From Planctomycetota bacterium (GTDB taxonomy: Bacteria > Planctomycetota > UBA8742 > UBA2392), in assembly GCA_020845475.1 (NCBI GenBank), contig JADLFN010000074.1, positions 1-64,000 on the forward strand: a stretch of DNA of 64,000 bases, given 5' to 3'. Below are positions 1 through 7,058 of this stretch, in pieces (the first letter of the stretch is position 1; each line of letters starts with the position of its first letter). Under the pieces are notes generated by a model. The model was not told where the DNA came from. It searched no databases and saw nothing but the letters and a program-made list of their open reading frames with translations. The position numbers were made by a program, and so were the translations under genes.

Positions 1-85
1 GCATCACAGGCCGCAATGACACGCAAACGAAGATCCATCGAGTATGGCTTTGGCATAGGTGCCTCCCACCAAAGCCATCGACAAA

Positions 86-355
86 CTACCCAAGGCAACT
101 GAAGATATTCCGTGAAAATGCTCTAGTCTTACACCAGCCAACGCGCGCCTCGTCCGAATTCAATCCAAGGCGCGCAAGGCTGACCTCCTTGGTGCGGCCG
201 GTGTCAGGATCAACCCAGCGCGCGAGCCAGACCGTGCCGGTCCTGCGTACGCGACTCAGCAGCTTCACTCCCGGATGTCGGGTGCGCGCTTGACGAAGAT
301 GTGTTCCTGCATTCGTCATAGGTTTCAATTGCGCAGACACGGTCAATTCACGCAC
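86..355 (-). pseudogene. Integrase N-terminal fragment
   Basis: This 89-codon frame begins like the two full integrases of the window. It has the stretch RHPGVKLL followed by a Trp-rich strand (WLARWVDPDTG), matching SHPGVSVV...YLKW and EHPGVTIS...TLRW at the same place in those proteins. After DEAR (about residue 70) the similarity ends, and about 20 unrelated residues follow before the stop. No catalytic domain follows to the window edge in this frame. It lies 16 bp downstream of an excisionase-like gene, so it is probably the remains of an older xis-int pair. A small intact ORF of unknown use cannot be excluded. Confidence 0.5.
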
Positions 356-371
356 GAATTTTCACGGGCGA

Positions 372-626
372 TCATCGGCACATGGATTCCTTGCGTGCGA
401 TGTAGCGAGAGACCTCTCTGCGGCGAATTCGCCACAGCGGCCCAATACGAAACGCAACCAGCTCACCGCGTTCAATCATCCTCAAGACTGTGCGGGAGCA
501 TTTGAGGCCGAGAAGCTGCTGCACGGCAGCGGCGTCCAGCACGGTCGCAACGCCCGCGTCGGCGAGTTCCGACTCCACCTCGTCACGTCTGGCCTTTTCC
601 GCTTTGGATTCCCATGCGCCGCTCAT
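372..626 (-). CDS. Excisionase-like helix-turn-helix protein
   Basis: An 84-residue basic protein. Its second half matches the HTH_17/excisionase pattern: an N-terminal helix with VQQLLGLKCSRTVLRMIERGELVAFRIG, then WRIRRREVSRYI, the typical 'wing plus final helix' used to bind DNA beside att sites. Residues 1-25 form a charged helix. Proteins of this type act as directionality factors for tyrosine recombinases or as small regulators. It precedes the integrase fragment at 86-355 on the same strand. Function as an excisionase is inferred from family and context only. Confidence 0.65.
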   Translation of the reverse strand: MSGAWESKAEKARRDEVESELADAGVATVLDAAAVQQLLGLKCSRTVLRMIERGELVAFRIGPLWRIRRREVSRYIARKESMCR

Positions 627-754
627 GCATCAATTGTGCATGGGTTTTCGTGGCCAGCGTTGGCAGGTTGAGGCGGGGGTGTAGGTGAGGGAAATGCACT
701 ACAGGAGCCCAGGAGTGGCTCTGGAGGCTCGTGTGTAGACCTTTTGTACCGTGG
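627..754. other. Intergenic stretch, no gene seen
   Basis: 128 bp between the excisionase-like gene and the cargo gene of the left element. I see no ORF, tRNA or strong hairpin here. It must hold the promoter for the leftward excisionase-like gene. Confidence 0.4.
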
Positions 755-1585
755 CTAGGTTTGTGGCTTTTTCGCGGCTATGGTGATGAGCGCGCGCAAG
801 TTTCCGTCCAAGCTTCGCATTGGCCTGCCCTTCTTACTTCCGCTGACCTTTTGAAGGTGCGGCTTGATCTCAGGAAAATCTCTGTTGAATCGCACCAGTT
901 CCTTGCGATCAGTGAATTCAAATCTCCCTGTTTTCTTGAGCGACACGAGCGCTTGTGCGGATTTGGAGCGTACGTTTCGCGGCGGCTTGGTTTCGCCCGC
1001 CATGGTTACTCTGGCTTCGCGTCGGTTGTAGGGCTTCTCGCCCCCAAGCTCGATTTGCGGGAGGATCGCCGTCTGGAATGTCTTGATTGCCCTGCGCAGC
1101 CAGGCATCGAGGTCAAGCGCGTGTTTCCGGAGATACAGGCAGAAACCCCGCGCCTGTTGGGATGGCGTGAGGGTTTCGTATTCAAAGTGCCGAGCGGCCT
1201 CGAGCTGTTGCTCAACATCTCTGTCTTGTCGAACGCGCTCAGCAAACGAGGCAGCATAGACGGGAGATGACCCCGTGAAAATTAATCGATCGTCAAAGAG
1301 CGGCGGATCGCCAATCAAAGCGGAAGCTGGAATCAGATCGGCTTTGCAGTTGCTTGGATGGATGTTTGCTGAGCACATTTTGACTGCCCCGTTGTAGAAC
1401 TTGGCCACATTGTCATGCCATTTCTGGCAGTCGTTGACGTACTGGTCCGCTGACTCTCCTTTATCAGGGAGCGTCTGATAGATGTCGAACGGCAGCGACA
1501 CAGCGGCGTTGTAGAGGGCAAGCCTGGCTTCTTTCAACTTGTCCAGATCAAACTTCTCTGCCTCTCGCTGATCTTCCGCGCTCAT
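755..1585 (-). CDS. Hypothetical protein of the left element
   Basis: A 276-residue soluble protein that I do not recognise. It has no signal peptide or membrane segment. The N-terminal half is acidic and helical (EDQREAEKFDLDKLKEARLAL) and the C-terminal third is basic (KKTGRFEFTDRKEL, SGSKKGRPM), which could mean nucleic acid contact. Its start lies 38 bp inside the end of the upstream integrase, so the two are translationally coupled and belong to one transcription unit. It is element cargo rather than a core gene; function unknown. Confidence 0.6.
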   Translation of the reverse strand: MSAEDQREAEKFDLDKLKEARLALYNAAVSLPFDIYQTLPDKGESADQYVNDCQKWHDNVAKFYNGAVKMCSANIHPSNCKADLIPASALIGDPPLFDDRLIFTGSSPVYAASFAERVRQDRDVEQQLEAARHFEYETLTPSQQARGFCLYLRKHALDLDAWLRRAIKTFQTAILPQIELGGEKPYNRREARVTMAGETKPPRNVRSKSAQALVSLKKTGRFEFTDRKELVRFNRDFPEIKPHLQKVSGSKKGRPMRSLDGNLRALITIAAKKPQT

Positions 1586-3020
1586 ATTTTCGTTTTCCGG
1601 AATCCGTTTTCTTGAGCTGCGGCTTCAAGTAACCAAGCTCAGTTAATACCGACCGCAATTCGCTTTCAATCCCAAGCCAAGCCTCAACGGTCTTCCCACG
1701 CTCCCTGACGCCGTGAAGGGCTTGCCGGTAGTGTGCGACGCTGACGTCGGTGGAGTGCCCAAAGCGGGACGTGAGCAGATACTCTGAATCCGTGCTGCCG
1801 CTCGCAACATGTGCCACGCAGGTTCTTCGAAGCACTTGTCGGGTAAGATTCGCGATGCCCGCTTTGCTTCCCAATTCGACGATGTGTTTGAGTTTGACTC
1901 TGCCGATGATCGGATTGTTCCCGGCACGTTTAACCAACTCACTGACGAGTTCATTCAAGATCGGTGAATCATGTAGCGGCAGAACTCGCATGCGGCCGCG
2001 TTTTGAGTCGCGCAACGCGATTGTCTGATACTCAAGACGCACGTCTGAACCGGTCATGATCTCCACTTCCCCTGGGCGCGCGCCCGTCAACAATGACACC
2101 ACCACAAACGGAGCCAGCGGCCTAAAGCGTGGTCGCGCGGTCGTTGACTGGCGCCTTTGGTGGTACGCGTTCTTGTCCGTTCGACTGGACTTGAAGCGCG
2201 CCAAGTCGTGTTCGCACAGTTTTTTCAGCAAACGAAGCAGGTCGACCGTGCTGAGAATGCGCGGCTCCGACGCACGGGTTATCGGATAGTGTGCCAGTGC
2301 CTCACCGATCTCATCCCTTCCGATGAACAAGTAGCGCCTCTTAACCATCCAGCGCAGCGCGGAACGAACCCCGTCGAGGATGCGATTGATGCTGACGGTG
2401 CTGAGTAGCGTGCTTCCCTCCTTGTAAGTTTGTGTTTCGGGATCGAGTATCTTGAGTCTTGCACCGCCAAGAATCTTGCGAAACTCGTGGAGGTCTTCAC
2501 TGGTTAGCCGTTCGCAGCGCTGGATGTTCCTTTGGGCAAGGAATTCGGTAAACCGTTCCAAGTACTGCTCGGCACCCGCCACCGCTCGCGTCACGAATCG
2601 TTCGTCACGCTCTCGCCGTTCACCGCGAAGATGCTCCAGATAGGCACTCAGACCCTCCTGAACCGGAAGTCGATACAGGGCAGTCGTTCTTTGGCTCATC
2701 CAGTTTTTCTTGGACGCGCCCAGCTCCTCAGATTTGCGCTTTGCTTCGCCCTCTGCGGCCCGCCTGTTTTTCGAGTCGAGGCGTTCCCAACGGTAGCGAT
2801 ACTGGCCCTTGGCAAAGTCTGTACGCCACTTCAGGTAGAAGATCTTGCCACGCTTGACGACGCTGACGCCCGGGTGACTGGCGTGGGATTCGCGACTGTA
2901 ACCGCCCTTCTTGGCTTCAGTGTCGTCGGCCTCGGCCGGGCCAGTCGCAGACGCGCGGACCTGGTTTGCCGCTGCTTCAAGCTCATGGGCTGGAACTTGC
3001 GGGCTCAAGTCTTTCCCCAA
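1548..3020 (-). CDS. Tyrosine recombinase/integrase of the left element
   Basis: A 490-residue phage-type integrase that would cut and rejoin att sites. Residues 45-85 are an N-terminal arm-binding-like strand region (SHPGVSVV...YLKWRT). A SAM-like core-binding domain follows (about 115-235), then the catalytic domain. Visible catalytic residues are Arg in LTGARPGEVE, the hairpin Lys in DSKRGRMRVLPL, Arg in QVLRRTCVAH, His in SRFGHSTDVS and the nucleophile Tyr in VAHYRQAL. The first His of the usual HxLRHT box is replaced by Gln. The only plausible start is a TTG at 3020; an in-frame stop lies just upstream. It overlaps the next gene by 38 bp and sits about 190 bp from the tRNA-Pro fragment. 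Confidence 0.88.
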   Translation of the reverse strand: MGKDLSPQVPAHELEAAANQVRASATGPAEADDTEAKKGGYSRESHASHPGVSVVKRGKIFYLKWRTDFAKGQYRYRWERLDSKNRRAAEGEAKRKSEELGASKKNWMSQRTTALYRLPVQEGLSAYLEHLRGERRERDERFVTRAVAGAEQYLERFTEFLAQRNIQRCERLTSEDLHEFRKILGGARLKILDPETQTYKEGSTLLSTVSINRILDGVRSALRWMVKRRYLFIGRDEIGEALAHYPITRASEPRILSTVDLLRLLKKLCEHDLARFKSSRTDKNAYHQRRQSTTARPRFRPLAPFVVVSLLTGARPGEVEIMTGSDVRLEYQTIALRDSKRGRMRVLPLHDSPILNELVSELVKRAGNNPIIGRVKLKHIVELGSKAGIANLTRQVLRRTCVAHVASGSTDSEYLLTSRFGHSTDVSVAHYRQALHGVRERGKTVEAWLGIESELRSVLTELGYLKPQLKKTDSGKRKYERGRSARGREV

Positions 3021-3029
3021 TGACCAGAC

Positions 3030-3048
3030 TTCACCAAGGTTTCACCAA
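3030..3048. promoter_or_regulatory. Two direct repeats, possible integrase arm sites
   Basis: The octamer TTCACCAA occurs at 3030-3037 and 3041-3048, an 11-bp period (about one helical turn), just upstream of the integrase start and between it and the tRNA fragment. That is where arm-type integrase sites are expected. The comparable place in the right element also has a helically phased repeat. The role is inferred. Confidence 0.35.
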
Positions 3049-3210
3049 ACTTTGTTTCCGCAGAATACAACGAAGTACACCCGAATGCATCCGATAAAGT
3101 GGCTTCAAATATGGGTTTGTGGCCGATTTGTCCATCCAAATCGCTCGGAAGCCGCTATTTATCCTTATGCCGTCGGATTGGCTCTAAATCAACGTTGACG
3201 GGCGGCTTGT

Positions 3211-3258
3211 ACGTTCGGGACGTTGAGGCCGGAGGTTCAAATCCTCTCACCCCGACCA
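3211..3258 (+). repeat. tRNA-Pro(CGG) 3'-half fragment, element attachment site
   Basis: From the anticodon loop onward this is a standard tRNA. The loop TTCGGGA (3214-3220) carries anticodon CGG with G37, followed by a 5-nt variable loop, the T-arm GGAGG-TTCAAAT-CCTCT, the 3' acceptor strand CACCCCG, discriminator A and encoded CCA (3256-3258). This is the 3' half of a proline tRNA. The 5' half (acceptor CGGGGTG, D-arm) is absent upstream and the anticodon stem pairs only 3 bp, so it is not a functional gene. Such 3' halves are left at one end when an element integrates into a tRNA gene. Confidence 0.75.
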
Positions 3259-3420
3259 ACTCCGGTCTATCGCAAGTTTTCGGTATCAAGTGCTGCACTC
3301 ACCCGCCTGCGGCGGGCCGCTTCGCTTACGCTCGGCCAGTGGGCCGAGCTGCTTCGCTGAGTGGACTGTCCGCTGGACAGTCCACAGGTTCAAATCCTCT
3401 CACCCCGACCCACTCCGGTC
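3233..3420. repeat. 35-bp direct repeat pair carrying the tRNA-Pro 3' end
   Basis: Positions 3233-3267 and 3386-3420 are identical over 35 bp except one base: the CCA end reads CCA in the first copy and CCC in the second. Both copies contain the 3' T-arm, the acceptor strand and 10 bp beyond the tRNA. The repeat start-to-start distance is 153 bp. Duplicate att cores like this suggest two integration events at the same tRNA, or a tiny remnant island between the copies. Confidence 0.7.
3361..3385. repeat. Perfect 11-bp inverted repeat
   Basis: GTGGACTGTCC and GGACAGTCCAC face each other around a GCT loop and abut the second tRNA-Pro repeat. A GC-rich palindromic stretch (GGCCGCTTCGC...GCTCGGCC) lies just to its left (about 3318-3360). 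This looks like a REP-type or MITE-like palindrome, not a T-tailed terminator. Confidence 0.6.
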
Positions 3421-3421
3421 G

Positions 3422-3679
3422 CTACTTCTTTTCCAGCTCTTCTATGCGCTTCTTCAGTGCCGCGTTTTCATCGCGCAGGGCTTTCACTGCTGTTTCTTCG
3501 AGCATGGCTCTTGCGTTGCTGGCGCCTTCGCTGATGCCCTTTTGGTAAGCCGCGTCTTTTTCGCGCAGGGTGCGGGCGTCGAATTCGTCGCGCGCCATTT
3601 TGAAGCCAAGCAGTGCGAGCGCGCCGGTGAGGATGAAGCCCGCCAGAAAGCCAATTGCGATGCCGGTTTTGCTGCCCAT
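3422..3679 (-). CDS. Small membrane protein with coiled coil
   Basis: An 85-residue protein. One N-terminal membrane segment (about residues 5-25, IAIGFLAGFILTGALALLGF) is followed by a charged helical region ending in a heptad-like coiled coil (RDENAALKKRIEELEKK). The ATG at 3679 is preferred over a TTG five codons upstream because GGAG lies 7 nt before it. The topology suggests a small inner-membrane protein that oligomerises through its soluble tail. No family recognised. A large palindrome occupies its upstream region. Confidence 0.6.
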   Translation of the reverse strand: MGSKTGIAIGFLAGFILTGALALLGFKMARDEFDARTLREKDAAYQKGISEGASNARAMLEETAVKALRDENAALKKRIEELEKK

Positions 3680-3692
3680 GTGCGCTCCGCTC

Positions 3693-3800
3693 AATTTACA
3701 GATACCAATTTACAAGTCCCAATTGAGCGCAGGGCATCAATTGGGACCCGACTTCGCCAAGGCTACGTCGGGCGAGCTAGTAAATTGTGACTGGTAAATT
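3693..3800. repeat. Nested word-type palindrome
   Basis: The outer arms are AATTTAC-N7-AATTTAC (3693-3713) and GTAAATT-N7-GTAAATT (3780-3800). The paired words match exactly while the 7-nt middles differ. The inner arms GTCCCAATTGA (3716-3726) and TCAATTGGGAC (3737-3747) are perfect, and CCCGAC/GTCGGG (3747-3752, 3767-3772) pair inside the remaining loop. It lies between two minus-strand genes and is one of several such elements in the window. Confidence 0.7.
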
Positions 3801-3810
3801 CTGGGGGCGC

Positions 3811-6800
3811 TCAGCGCTCGACGGCCATGGGCACATCGAGGTTGGCCACGTTGGCGCCAGCCACTGGTACTGTGATCTGCGCCTTGACCATGGATTCGCA
3901 GCAGGCGATCAGCGTGTAGTTGCCGGGCGGCACGTCGCCGATGCTGAAGCTGCCGTTGCTGCCGCCTCCGCCGAAGTAAAGCCCGCTGAGCCGGCCCTGG
4001 GCATCGACGAGATACAGAATCGTGCCCGCCGGCAGGGGCCCGCCGTCAGCGCGCCGCACTTTGCCGGAGATGCTCACGCCCGTGCGCGCTACGACGATGT
4101 CCGCGCGCGCCGGCTCGCTGTTGTTGGGCACCGTGACGGTTTCCGAGAACGCCGTCGCGGTTTCGGCGTTGTCGCCGTAGCCGCCCACGCGCGCGAGCAT
4201 GGTGTGCCCGTTTTCCATGCGCTCGGCTCGGTAGTTGCCGTTGGCGTCGGTCACCACGTAGGCCGCGAGGCACGCGCGCTCCCAGCCGATGTCGAGGTCC
4301 GTGATGCTCACGCGCGCACCCACCACCGGCGCACCGTCAGGGTAAGTGACGCGGCCTTCGACAACTCCGGTGGCCTGCGGCAGCGTGAATGATTGCTGCG
4401 TCCAGCCCGCTTCGCTGAGCGTGACTTCAAGCGAGAACTGCGCGCTGCTGTCGCCCTGCGATTTCAACGGCGAAAGTTTGAATGTGCCAGGCCACAGGTT
4501 CGTGGCCTCGAACTCGCCTGCGGGGTTCGTGTACACGGTGCCGAAGCTGTAAATGTTCGCCTTGCTGTGCAGATAAATGCCCGCGTTGGCGTGGGGCGAG
4601 CCGTCAGCGCGTTTGATGATGCCGCGCAGGTGGCAGACTGCGCCGATTTCGAAATCCATCGTGGCGCCGCCCTCGGCGGGCACAGTTACCGGCTTGGCGG
4701 AAATGTGATATGCCGGAATGCCGATAAAATATTTTCCAGGCGGCAGGTTGTTCGTGGCGTAGCGGCCATCGGTATCGAGTTGCGGCGCGGGCTCGTTGGG
4801 GCGCGAGAGATTGCCTTGCGCGTCGGCAAACCAGAGATCGAGCAGCGTGCCGCCCGGCAGCGGGTTGCCCTGCGTCGTGCAGCGGCCCTTGATGTTGCTG
4901 CCCTGCGCGAGCTTGATCTCGTGCGGCGGCGTTTTTTCGAGGTCGGCGGGCAGCACGGTGGTGATGTCCACGTTCTGGCTCACGTAACCCGCCTTGCTGA
5001 ATGTGCACTTTGGCTTGTACGAGGAAAGACCGCTGAGCGTGGACATGCCGGCCGCGTCCGTGCTGAAAGTGGTGCCGTAGTCGATTACAGAAATCGTGAC
5101 GCCCTCAAGGGGCTCGCCGCTTTGCGCATCGGTAACGTGCACGCGCGCCTTGAATTCGGCCTTGCGCAGCTCCACGTTGAGTTCGACTTCGGATTGGCCC
5201 TGTACGGGCTGCACATGCCCGGCCCAGCCCAGGTGTGCCGCGTGGTTTACGCCCACGATAAAGTCGACTTCCGGCATGCCCTCGAGGCGGTAGGCGCCCG
5301 TTGCATCCGTGAGCACGCTGCGGCCCTCGGCGCTGACCTTGGCGCCTTCGATGGGCGCTTTGCTGCCTTCTTGAGTGATCTTGCCGAACAGCGCCACGCC
5401 CGAACTGAGCATGATGTCGCCTAAATCAATCTCCTCGCCGGCTACGGGCGAGATGGGCAGTTTTTTCGTGGGGCGGTTGGGCGCGCTGATATTGAACATG
5501 GCGGCGTCGATCGCGACTTCGCGCCAGAAGCGGCCATCAGTGCCGGGGCCAACGCCGCTGTTGACTTTTGCGCTCTTGCCGTCTGCTTTGCTCGCGCTGA
5601 ACGTGGCTTGCGTGACGGGCTGCTGGCTCGCGTCCAGCAGGCGGCCTTTGACGGTCGCCAGCGACGAGCGCTTGAGGCGAATCACCAGGTCGCCCACGCC
5701 GCTCTTGACGAACGTCTGCACGAACTGCGCAAAGCCCGAGGCTAGGCACGTTATCTGGTTGTGCACGCTTTCCGGCTGGCACTTGACGGCAAACGTGCCG
5801 TCGGCCTCGCTTTGCGCTTCCGTGTGGAAACTCTGGTTGGGCTCGGCGTGGAAGTCGCAGTAAATCACAGCGCCCGCAATGGGCTTGCCATCTTCATCGG
5901 CGATCACGCTGCCCGCGATGACCACGCCAGGGCTGAGGTCAACCGTGAGGTCGCTCGGTACGCTCACGTTATTCAAAATGCGCGGCGTGAAACCCTCGCG
6001 CGCAACGCGCACGCGATAGGTGCCGGGCGTGAGCGGCGCGAACTCAAATGTGCCGCTCTGGCTCGTGGTCACGCTCTTGAGGTCCTTGGGGCTCCAGCCG
6101 CTGAGCGTTTGCAGTGTGACCGTGGCGCCCTCCACGGGCCCGCCGTTTTCGCTGTTGCGCACGAAGCCGCGTATGCCGGCGTCGCGCGGGATCACCAGGT
6201 CGCCCAGCGCGTTGCTGCCCGCCGTCAGGCGCGTGGCGATGGCTTTGCTCGTGTTTTTGCCGTCGCTGGCACTGATCGTCAGGGGCGTTTGCGCGGGCAG
6301 GCCCTCAAGCCTGAAAGCGCCGGTTTCGTCGCTGCTTGCGCGCAGCGGAGCCGCGCTGCCCGCACCGATGGCCACGGTTACCGTCGCGGCTTTGACGGGT
6401 TCGTTGGCGTCGTTGACCACGCGGCCGGTGATGGCGGCCTGCTTAGCTTCTTCTTCTTCCCTTGAGTCTTCCTTCTTTTCTTCTCCGGGGTTGCCGGTGC
6501 CAGGCGTGCCGCCTTTTCCGTGGCCCGAAGCGGGCGCCTGCCCTGAGCTCGCCGAAGGGCTCCGGGCTGCTGTCTTTTTCCCTCGGGGCTGCGTTCTGAG
6601 AGGGTCGCCTTTTTCGTCGACGTAAATCTTGCGGCCGTCTTTGGTGAGGCGGTAAGGACCGAACTCATCTTTGCCGTCGAAGGTCTTGTCTGACGTGAAC
6701 TCGTATTTCTCTTCACCGTGGCCTTCTTCTTCGTCGATGGTCGCACGTGCGGTACTGCTTTCGTTGCGGCGCGGGGCTTCGCTCTTGCCGAAGATCGCAC

Positions 6801-6885
6801 CCGGGCCGCCCATCAGCATGGCGCCCGCCAGCAAGGCGATCACCACCAGAATTGATAGCGCAACGAGCGTCAGCTTCGGCTTCAT
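3811..6885 (-). CDS. Secreted carboxypeptidase-regulatory-like repeat protein
   Basis: A 1,024-residue exported or membrane-anchored protein. It begins MKPKLTLVALSILVVIALLAG, a signal anchor. The chosen ATG at 6885 has GGAGAG a few bases upstream; the open frame extends 42 codons further without a signal. After a charged, low-complexity linker (about 35-150) come roughly ten 80-90-residue beta-sandwich units. Each starts like 'ITGRVVNDANEPVKAATVTV' and contains 'T...G.FRLEGLPAQTPLTI', the pattern of CarboxypepD_reg-like domains. These are structural or carbohydrate-contact modules in surface proteins; no catalytic domain is seen. Residues SASSGQAP in the linker are encoded by a short palindromic repeat (around 6540-6562). 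Confidence 0.75.
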   Translation of the reverse strand: MKPKLTLVALSILVVIALLAGAMLMGGPGAIFGKSEAPRRNESSTARATIDEEEGHGEEKYEFTSDKTFDGKDEFGPYRLTKDGRKIYVDEKGDPLRTQPRGKKTAARSPSASSGQAPASGHGKGGTPGTGNPGEEKKEDSREEEEAKQAAITGRVVNDANEPVKAATVTVAIGAGSAAPLRASSDETGAFRLEGLPAQTPLTISASDGKNTSKAIATRLTAGSNALGDLVIPRDAGIRGFVRNSENGGPVEGATVTLQTLSGWSPKDLKSVTTSQSGTFEFAPLTPGTYRVRVAREGFTPRILNNVSVPSDLTVDLSPGVVIAGSVIADEDGKPIAGAVIYCDFHAEPNQSFHTEAQSEADGTFAVKCQPESVHNQITCLASGFAQFVQTFVKSGVGDLVIRLKRSSLATVKGRLLDASQQPVTQATFSASKADGKSAKVNSGVGPGTDGRFWREVAIDAAMFNISAPNRPTKKLPISPVAGEEIDLGDIMLSSGVALFGKITQEGSKAPIEGAKVSAEGRSVLTDATGAYRLEGMPEVDFIVGVNHAAHLGWAGHVQPVQGQSEVELNVELRKAEFKARVHVTDAQSGEPLEGVTISVIDYGTTFSTDAAGMSTLSGLSSYKPKCTFSKAGYVSQNVDITTVLPADLEKTPPHEIKLAQGSNIKGRCTTQGNPLPGGTLLDLWFADAQGNLSRPNEPAPQLDTDGRYATNNLPPGKYFIGIPAYHISAKPVTVPAEGGATMDFEIGAVCHLRGIIKRADGSPHANAGIYLHSKANIYSFGTVYTNPAGEFEATNLWPGTFKLSPLKSQGDSSAQFSLEVTLSEAGWTQQSFTLPQATGVVEGRVTYPDGAPVVGARVSITDLDIGWERACLAAYVVTDANGNYRAERMENGHTMLARVGGYGDNAETATAFSETVTVPNNSEPARADIVVARTGVSISGKVRRADGGPLPAGTILYLVDAQGRLSGLYFGGGGSNGSFSIGDVPPGNYTLIACCESMVKAQITVPVAGANVANLDVPMAVER

Positions 6886-7058
6886 AGTCTCTCCAGCGTG
6901 AAAATGAAAAGGCGCGAAGACTTTGGGAGCATACTCTTGGAGGAGGACTTGTCCCGCGTTCTTCGCGCCTTTGGTGCGCGGCAAATGCATGTGCCGTTGG
7001 CCGAGTGCCAAGGTAGCGTAGGTGGCTCAACTCTCCGCAAATCCTTCGAGGTGGCGTC

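Larger units (their letters stand above)
1..3267. mobile_element. Right end of an integrative element in tRNA-Pro (partial)
   Basis: This stretch reads as the integrase-bearing end of a genomic island. From right to left it has a 3'-half copy of a tRNA-Pro(CGG) gene, a tyrosine recombinase, an overlapping cargo gene, an excisionase-like gene and a decayed integrase start. The integrase begins beside the tRNA fragment and is read into the element, the usual layout for tRNA-targeting islands. The fragment keeps the tRNA 3' end facing the chromosomal core, so the intact tRNA-Pro and the other junction should lie left of position 1. The left boundary is not visible. Layout is seen; element identity is inferred. 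Confidence 0.65.

Noticed and set aside
731-1270. Plus-strand open frame opposite the left-element cargo gene
   Set aside because: The minus-strand frame is longer, overlaps the integrase in operon style and has more protein-like composition.
3183-3258. Possible intact tRNA-Pro gene
   Set aside because: The 3' half is perfect but no matching 5' acceptor strand or D-arm exists upstream and the anticodon stem has only three pairs; it is an att fragment.
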